Assembly: GCA_963837695.1 (NCBI GenBank)
Contig: CAWINZ010000003.1
Coordinates: forward strand, 293,563-357,562
Direction: 5' to 3'
Length of the DNA stretch: 64,000 nucleotides
Origin: VRUE01 sp963837695
GTDB taxonomy: Bacteria; Actinomycetota; Thermoleophilia; Solirubrobacterales; 70-9
The notes below the pieces were generated by a model, which worked only from the letters and a program-made list of their open reading frames with translations, had not been told where the DNA came from and searched no databases. The translations under genes were made by a program, and so were the position numbers. This document shows, one piece after another, positions 62,601 through 64,000 of this stretch. Every line of letters starts with the position of its first letter. The stretch's first letter is position 1.

Positions 62601-64000
62601 GATCTCCGCGAGCGTCGCAAAGGAGGACCCCAGGCACCGGATGCTCGACATCTCACCAGCCGAGGGCGACGTTCCGCAAGCGGCCCAGGCCGGCGCCGAG
62701 GCGGTGCTTGCCTGCCTGCAGGAGTGGGCAGGTGAGGAGCGCCCCAAGGGCGAGCGCCTGGTCGTTCTCACCCACGGGGCGATCGCAACCGCAGTTGGGG
62801 AGGCTCCCGAGTTGGCCACCGCGCCCGTCTGGGGTCTGGTGCGCTCGGCTGCCTCCGAGCACCCCGGTCGCTTCGCCGTGATCGACACCGACGACGCCGA
62901 GACCTCCCAAGAGGCACTGAGCGCGGCGATCGCCCTGAGCGCCGAGGAGCCCCAGCTCGCCCTGCGCGAGGGGGAGATCCTCGCCCCCCGCCTGCAGCGG
63001 CTGGGAGCGCAGGGGCCCGAGCGCTCCGCGGCGCTTGACCCCGAGCGCACCGTGCTGATCACAGGTGGCCTCAGCGGCCTCGGCGCGCTCATCGCCCGTC
63101 ACCTCGCGGCTGAGGGCCAAGCCCGTCACCTGCTCCTGGTCAGCCGCAGGGGAGAGGAGACCCCGGCGGCCCTCCAACTGCGTGCCGAGCTCGAGGAGCT
63201 CGGCGCCGAGGTGCAGATCGCCGCCTGTGACGTCACTGACCGCGAAGCCCTACAGGCGCTCTTCGACTCGATCGCAAAAGACCACCCCCTGGGGGCGATC
63301 TTCCACTCCGCCGGCGCCCTCGACGACGGAGTGCTCGCCTCGATGACCCCCGCGCGCCTCCTCCGCACAATGGCACCGAAGGCCAGCGGTGCGTGGCACC
63401 TGCACGAGCTGAGCAGGGGTCTTGAACTCTCCCGCTTCGTCCTCTTCTCCTCTGCCGCGGGCCTGCTCGGGGGCGCCGCCCAGGCCAACTATGCCGCCGC
63501 CAACAACTTCCTCGATGCCTTGGCCCACCGCCGCCGCGCAGAAGGCCTGCCCGCCACCTCCCTGGCCTGGGGGATGTGGGAGAACCAGAGCAACATCAGC
63601 GAGGAGATGGGCGAGCTGCTCGACGAGGAGGGGAGGATGGCCCGCCTGCAAGAGCAGGTCCGCCAGCGCCTTGGCTTTGACCGCATGTCCCCAAGGCAGG
63701 GCCTGGAGCTTTTTGACCTCGCCATGGCAGGCGAGGAGTCGCTCCTCGCCCCGGTGCGTTTCGACACCGCCGCCCTTCGTGCTCGGGCGCGGGTGGGCGC
63801 TCTGGCACCGATCATGAGCGGCCTGGTCGAGGTCCCGGTTCGCCACAGCGCCGCCACCGGCGTCCTCGCGGAAAAGCTCGCCGAGACCCCCGAGGGGGAG
63901 CGCCACGAGCTCGTCTTGGCCCTCGTTCGCGCCCACACCGCCGCTGTGCTCGGCCACTCCTCCCCGGCTGAGGTCGAGCCGGGGAGGGCTCTGCGGGAGA
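50695..64000 (+). CDS. Type I modular polyketide synthase (3' truncated)
   Basis: A single frame stays open to the window edge (at least 4,435 codons). Loading module: KSQ (residues 8-430, DAAQSSSL with Gln 176 for Cys), AT (545-860, GHSHGEIAAAH and DYAAHSTQIE), a KR-like remnant (914-1000) and ACP (about 1020-1090, LGFDSAAAM). Module 1: KS (1113-1530, Cys 1285 in DTACSSSL), AT (GHSVGE, HAFHSP, malonyl type), DH (His 2051, Asp 2215), KR (Tyr 2604 in NYAAAN), ACP (Ser 2767). Module 2: KS (Cys 2996), AT (malonyl type), DH lacking its C-terminal catalytic half, KR (LDD at 4209-4211, Tyr 4266) and an ACP cut off by the window end. Expected steps: a decarboxylated starter, one enoyl extension, then one beta-hydroxy extension. 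Confidence 0.95.
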   Translation, partial: MTRLGDPRIAVVGVSCRLPRASNAEAFWEMLVGGRHAVGATPAERLPADGLLGELSSDEPGVRFGAFLDGVDRFDAAFFGISPREAAAMDPQQRLALELAWEALEDARIVPGTVLGERAGVFLGAIADDYSYLTYRNGSDAIDRHTLTGLHRGIIANRVSHTLGLTGPSLTVDAAQSSSLVAVHLACESLLKGETRLALAGGVHLNLDPDVALGAVRFGGLSPDGRCFTFDSRANGYVRGEGGGVVALKPLAAALEDGDRIHCLIRGGAVNNDGSEEGLTVPSRLAQAEVIQAAHERAGVETSQVQYVELHGTGTPVGDPIEAAALGAALGRGRQDADRLRVGSAKTNVGHLEGAAGIIGLIKALLAIERRQIPASLNFREPNPQIPLAELGLRVQDGLGAWPHTDRPLVAGVSSFGVGGTNCHLVLEEPPAPRQGPEASEEQEGAGPEALAAPLSGPVLLPLSAKSASALAAAAGRLAAHLRARPELEPADIAYSLATTRTAFEHRAVALGSDRQSLLASLETLAANDVDARTARDRARPTPRPVFLFPGQGAQAAGMVTGLIDSSPRFASHIAACERALARHADWSLTEILRDDRARWLDRPDIVQPVLFATTVSLAKLWRECGVEPIAVVGHSHGEIAAAHIAGVLSLEDAALVVTKWGQATAGIAGQGGMLAVSLPAERLADYTRPFRDRISLGAINGPASLVLSGELEALGEIRSALERDDVRVGSVAIDYAAHSTQIEALEAELLGAFAAISPQSAEIPLHSTVTGEPAEGTELGSEHWYRNLRQTVLFEPALRSLLGAGRRAFLEVGPHPVLAYGVQETIEDALEDPSEAVLLSTLRRDADEPQRFALSLAEAHCAGVELDWEVLHVSGDRRLVDLPTYPFQRERHWIAEGASRDGWSRGPEHWRSDGTVVVTGRSLPAPDAAVGLAERGARSLVFAVPEEPGAEELVELEVELAVVGCTMSVVVCDVDDRGEIETLLANVTGEPLLELSVGGAQGGVLATRLVGVSEGEREGIVLTFVREEVAKVLGHGSAEAIEPDRAFEELGFDSAAAMELRERLQRAAELRLPAPIVFNHPTTRRLADRLLAEVLGGPGSTQVAARAQVNEEPIAIVGMACRYPGAASAPEELWRLVASGRDAIAGFPEDRGWDLERLYDLDPDRPDTSYACEGGFLADAGDFDAEFFGIAPREATAMDPQQRLLMEASWEALERSGLDPASLSASLTGVYVGASSQDYTAGVGGPEGAAEGYRLTGSSSSILSGRIAFLLGLEGPAISIDTACSSSLVAMHLASQALRSGECQLALAGGVTVLSSPGMFTEFSRQRGLAPDGRSKSFAEAADGVAWSEGVGVLVLERLSEAERNGHEVLALIKGSAVNQDGASNGLTAPNGPSQERVIRQALANARLEPKDVDVVEGHGTGTTLGDPIEAGALLATYGQDREEPLRLGSIKSNIGHTQAAAGVAGTIKMVEAMRRRVLPKTLHVDAPSSKVEWASGQIELLTEQLPWEPNGAPRRAGVSSFGISGTNAHVILEEAPGPVPLGAQADAGGDPGASFKQPLQAPVPLTLSAKTEPALQEAASRLITQLKDNPGLDPTDVAFSLTTTRSSFEHRAVAFGESSEELLASLGALADGEPSPNVISARAREGKLAYLLTGQGAQRLGMGKELYESDPDFRQSFDSVCKELDRHLDTPLQEVLFAKGKKAKARLDDTTYAQPALFGIEVALHEALAKRGLKPELLAGHSVGEIAAAHISGVLDLPDAARLITARGALMGALPKGGAMAAIEATELELTESIEGKEQELSIAAINAPTSTVISGKEAAVEEICSLWQDKGKKTKRLAVSHAFHSPLIEPMLEEFTELCETLDFKAPQTAIVSNLTGETLTEEQATDPAYWVRQAREPVRFKDTAETLAAQGAATFIELGPDPVLSALAQEALGEEAGATFVPTLREGRAEQGAIQTAVAHAHAAGARPDWQAFFKGTSAKRVPLPTYPFQRKRYWLTSGQGATDASAIGLTATGHPLLGAAIEDPDGEGLTLTGRISLATHPWLADHAVGENVLLPGTAFLELALKAAEELDAQTVAELTLAAPLLLPEQGAVAIQVSVSGPDEQGNREIAVHSRPDEEDAQWTRHASGSLSEEPAPTPEPLGEWPPTGAEPLELDYLYDVLAEMGLRYGPAFQGLTAAWKAGDEIYVEASLPEEQASQAQSFAIHPALLDAALHGIGLGKDGATEINSPASWRGVSLRALGASRLRGKLAQGAAGGMSVLLADDSGEPLASIDSLALAPVDLGAIGAGARLDGRLLRVEWAEAQLPEPGEEESDTETLQIKATGEGADAAREATEQALAAIQAHLADPDSTSRLTFITTGAMAVKGEESPDPATAALWGLVRSAASEHPGRFALIDTDGSKASDAVFDAALALGAEEPQLALREGAALVARLASIEKGDAEEERPGLDPERTILITGATGSLGSLLAKHLAEHHGAHHLLLVSRSGPEAEGAKELAEDLRALGAEAEIAACDAADREALQELLAQVPAEHPLGAIFHCAGMLTGATVESIEPESLEKVFAPKADAAWHLHELSRDSDLGAFVLYSSAAGTLGGPGQGNYAAANVFCDALAQKRRAEGLAASSIAWGLWQQESAMTSGLGEADLARMRRSGMKPISAEQGLAFLDAALAADPPTAFAVPLDRGALRTLASAGTLPPLFSGLVRAPRRRGPSGSLGAKLATLPEPEHEGHVLELVRSEVAVILGHASAKGIDPQRAFKELGFDSLAAVELRNRLAAATGLDIGATVVFDHPSPIALATHLLAEASASGPARALAVRATASEEPIAIVGMACRYPGGVASPAELWQLLAEGRDGIEEFPADRGWDTERLYDPDPDNPGTSYAREGGFLAEAADFDAEFFAIAPREALAMDPQQRLLLESSWEALEEAGIDPASLRGKPVGVFSGVIHQHYGVGLGGVSEVEGHQVTGSASSVASGRVSYTLGLEGPAISIDTACSSSLVAMHLASQALRGGECNLALAGGVTTLATPGVFVEFSRQRGLAPDGRCKSFAEAADGTGWSEGVGMLVLERLSDAERNGHEVLALIKGSAVNQDGASNGLTAPNGPSQERVIRQALANARLEPKDVDVVEAHGTGTTLGDPIEAGALLATYGQDREEPLRLGSLKSNIGHTQAAAGVGGTIKMVEAMRRRVLPKTLHVDAPSSKVEWASGQIELLTEQLPWEPNGAPRRAGVSSFGISGTNAHVILEEAPEQLPAGSRETGDGPGASSEEPLTAPVPLTLSAKTEPALQEAASRLITQLKDNPGLDPTDVAFSLTTTRSSFEHRAVALGESSEELLASLGALADGEPSPNVISARAREGKLAYLLTGQGAQRLGMGKELYESDPDFRQSFDSVCKELDRHLDTPLQEVLFAKGKKAKARLDDTTYAQPALFGIEVALHEALAKRGLKPELLAGHSVGEIAAAHISGVLDLPDAARLITARGALMGALPKGGAMAAIEATELELTESIEGKEQELSIAAINAPTSTVISGKEAAVEEICSLWQDKGKKTKRLAVSHAFHSPLIEPMLEEFTELCETLDFKAPQTAIVSNLTGETLTEEQATDPAYWVRQAREPVRFKDTAETLAAQGAATFIELGPDPVLSALAQEALGEEAGATFVPTLREGRAEQGAIQTAVAHAHAAGARPDWQAFFKGTSAKRVPLPTYPFQRKRYWLTSGQGATDASAIGLTATGHPLLSAAIEDPDGEGLTLTGRISLATHPWLADHAVGENVLLPGTAFLELALTAAEQVGAECVEELAISTPLVLPEQGAVAIQVSVSGPDEQGNREIAVHSRLQGEEGEWSENASGTLRPEPTAPEPPLGAWPPLGAEPLAVEELEQPLADRGLELGAAFQGIATAWRHGERLYAEVSFYGAEASALRLGLAPAGHEPALCAYGAEGSLRFSVASLSVAPIDLQALRAVTPRRCLHRVAWQPISASVAKEDPRHRMLDISPAEGDVPQAAQAGAEAVLACLQEWAGEERPKGERLVVLTHGAIATAVGEAPELATAPVWGLVRSAASEHPGRFAVIDTDDAETSQEALSAAIALSAEEPQLALREGEILAPRLQRLGAQGPERSAALDPERTVLITGGLSGLGALIARHLAAEGQARHLLLVSRRGEETPAALQLRAELEELGAEVQIAACDVTDREALQALFDSIAKDHPLGAIFHSAGALDDGVLASMTPARLLRTMAPKASGAWHLHELSRGLELSRFVLFSSAAGLLGGAAQANYAAANNFLDALAHRRRAEGLPATSLAWGMWENQSNISEEMGELLDEEGRMARLQEQVRQRLGFDRMSPRQGLELFDLAMAGEESLLAPVRFDTAALRARARVGALAPIMSGLVEVPVRHSAATGVLAEKLAETPEGERHELVLALVRAHTAAVLGHSSPAEVEPGRALRE
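53434..53700 (+). other. Vestigial KR fragment in the PKS loading module
   Basis: Between the post-AT motif PFQRERHW and the ACP, the protein reads VVVTGRSLPAPDAAVGLAER, GARSLVFAVPEEPGAEELVE, and VVVCDVDDRGEIETLLA. This parallels the first half of a ketoreductase Rossmann fold (TGGTGALG, LAERGARHLVLVS, CDVADRxALxxLLA), but the GxGxxG loop is lost and the whole catalytic part with Ser, Tyr and Asn is absent. Confidence 0.6.
55381..56897 (+). repeat. Intragenic near-identical block, module 1 copy (AT and DH start)
   Basis: This 1,517-bp block matches 60511-62027 at a constant offset of 5,130 bp, and I find only three mismatches. It covers the end of the KS-AT linker, the whole AT and the first part of the DH. 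A less perfect match (about nine differences in 540 bp) continues upstream through the end of the KS. Confidence 0.9.
60511..62027 (+). repeat. Intragenic near-identical block, module 2 copy (AT and DH start)
   Basis: Counterpart of 55381-56897. Similarity ends abruptly inside the codons LELAL of the DH; beyond this point the two modules differ clearly. The block uses AAA and CAA codons more than the surrounding PKS sequence does. Confidence 0.9.
61870..62550 (+). other. Decayed dehydratase domain of PKS module 2
   Basis: The N-terminal half keeps HAVGENVLLPGT with the catalytic His. The later half has lost the HPALLDAALHG segment seen in module 1, which holds the catalytic Asp; in its place is the short HEPALCAYGAEGSL. 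The YGP motif is also changed (LELGAAFQG against LRYGPAFQG). The domain is shorter than in module 1 by about 40 residues and is probably inactive. Confidence 0.75.

Overview
The window is very GC-rich, densely packed DNA with many 1-30 bp gene junctions and frequent GTG/TTG starts. It carries MMPL-family lipid transporters, HxlR, PucR and LmbU-type regulators, an actinobacterial beta-oxidation-like module, a Sfp-type PPTase paired with a metallophosphoesterase, and a giant modular polyketide synthase. This points to a soil actinobacterium. The cysteine-paired beta-propeller, the tandem-domain TetR protein and the class IB terpene synthase suggest the Thermoleophilia/Solirubrobacterales side of the phylum; that placement is inference and no rRNA or marker gene is present to settle it.

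Layout. 0-11.6 kb: the end of a glutamine synthetase, an MMPL transporter, a DUF255 thioredoxin-fold protein, a GGDEF-EAL protein, an acyl-CoA synthetase and a second MMPL transporter divergent from an HxlR regulator. 11.7-17.9 kb: one minus-strand operon (thiolase, large FabG, MaoC hydratase, two acyl-CoA dehydrogenases) that matches the mycobacterial fadA2-fabG4-htdX arrangement. 18-19.4 kb: a secreted formylglycine-generating-enzyme-like protein. 19.4-28 kb: a less GC-rich island with two small winged-helix regulators, two almost identical copies of a tandem-domain TetR regulator bracketing a third MMPL gene, and then a class IB (DUF2600) terpene synthase translationally coupled to a cis-prenyltransferase. 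28-31.3 kb: a secreted seven-bladed beta-propeller coupled to a sulfatase. 31.4-36.9 kb: an HD-GYP response regulator, a membrane glycosyltransferase, a PAS-LuxR regulator and glutamate decarboxylase. 37-38.8 kb: an AbiE-type toxin-antitoxin pair in reversed order, and a HipB-like gene followed by a stub of hipA. 38.8-42.2 kb: NAD-formate dehydrogenase, a zinc alcohol/formaldehyde dehydrogenase and a fatty acid desaturase. 42.2-45.3 kb: a three-gene operon of secreted proteins, two with SipW/TasA-like signal regions. 45.6-50.6 kb: PucR and LmbU regulators, an acyl-CoA carboxylase carboxyltransferase subunit, a PptH-like phosphoesterase and a PPTase.

50.7-64 kb is a single open reading frame that leaves the window: a type I modular PKS with a KSQ loading module (KSQ-AT-KR remnant-ACP), module 1 (KS-AT-DH-KR-ACP) and module 2 (KS-AT-decayed DH-KR-ACP, cut off inside the ACP). 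The upstream genes fit it functionally: the carboxyltransferase could supply malonyl- or methylmalonyl-CoA, the PPTase activates the ACPs, the PptH-like enzyme could reverse that, and LmbU is a family first known from antibiotic clusters.

The most unusual signals are a 49-bp palindromic element present both between genes and, in frame, inside the MaoC gene; the duplicated TetR/MMPL/terpene island with a shared 25-bp upstream motif; the cis-prenyltransferase/terpene synthase pair; and several visible steps of PKS module evolution (KR remnant, DH deletion, a 1.5-kb block identical between modules). No rRNA, tRNA, CRISPR array, transposase or replication origin was seen.
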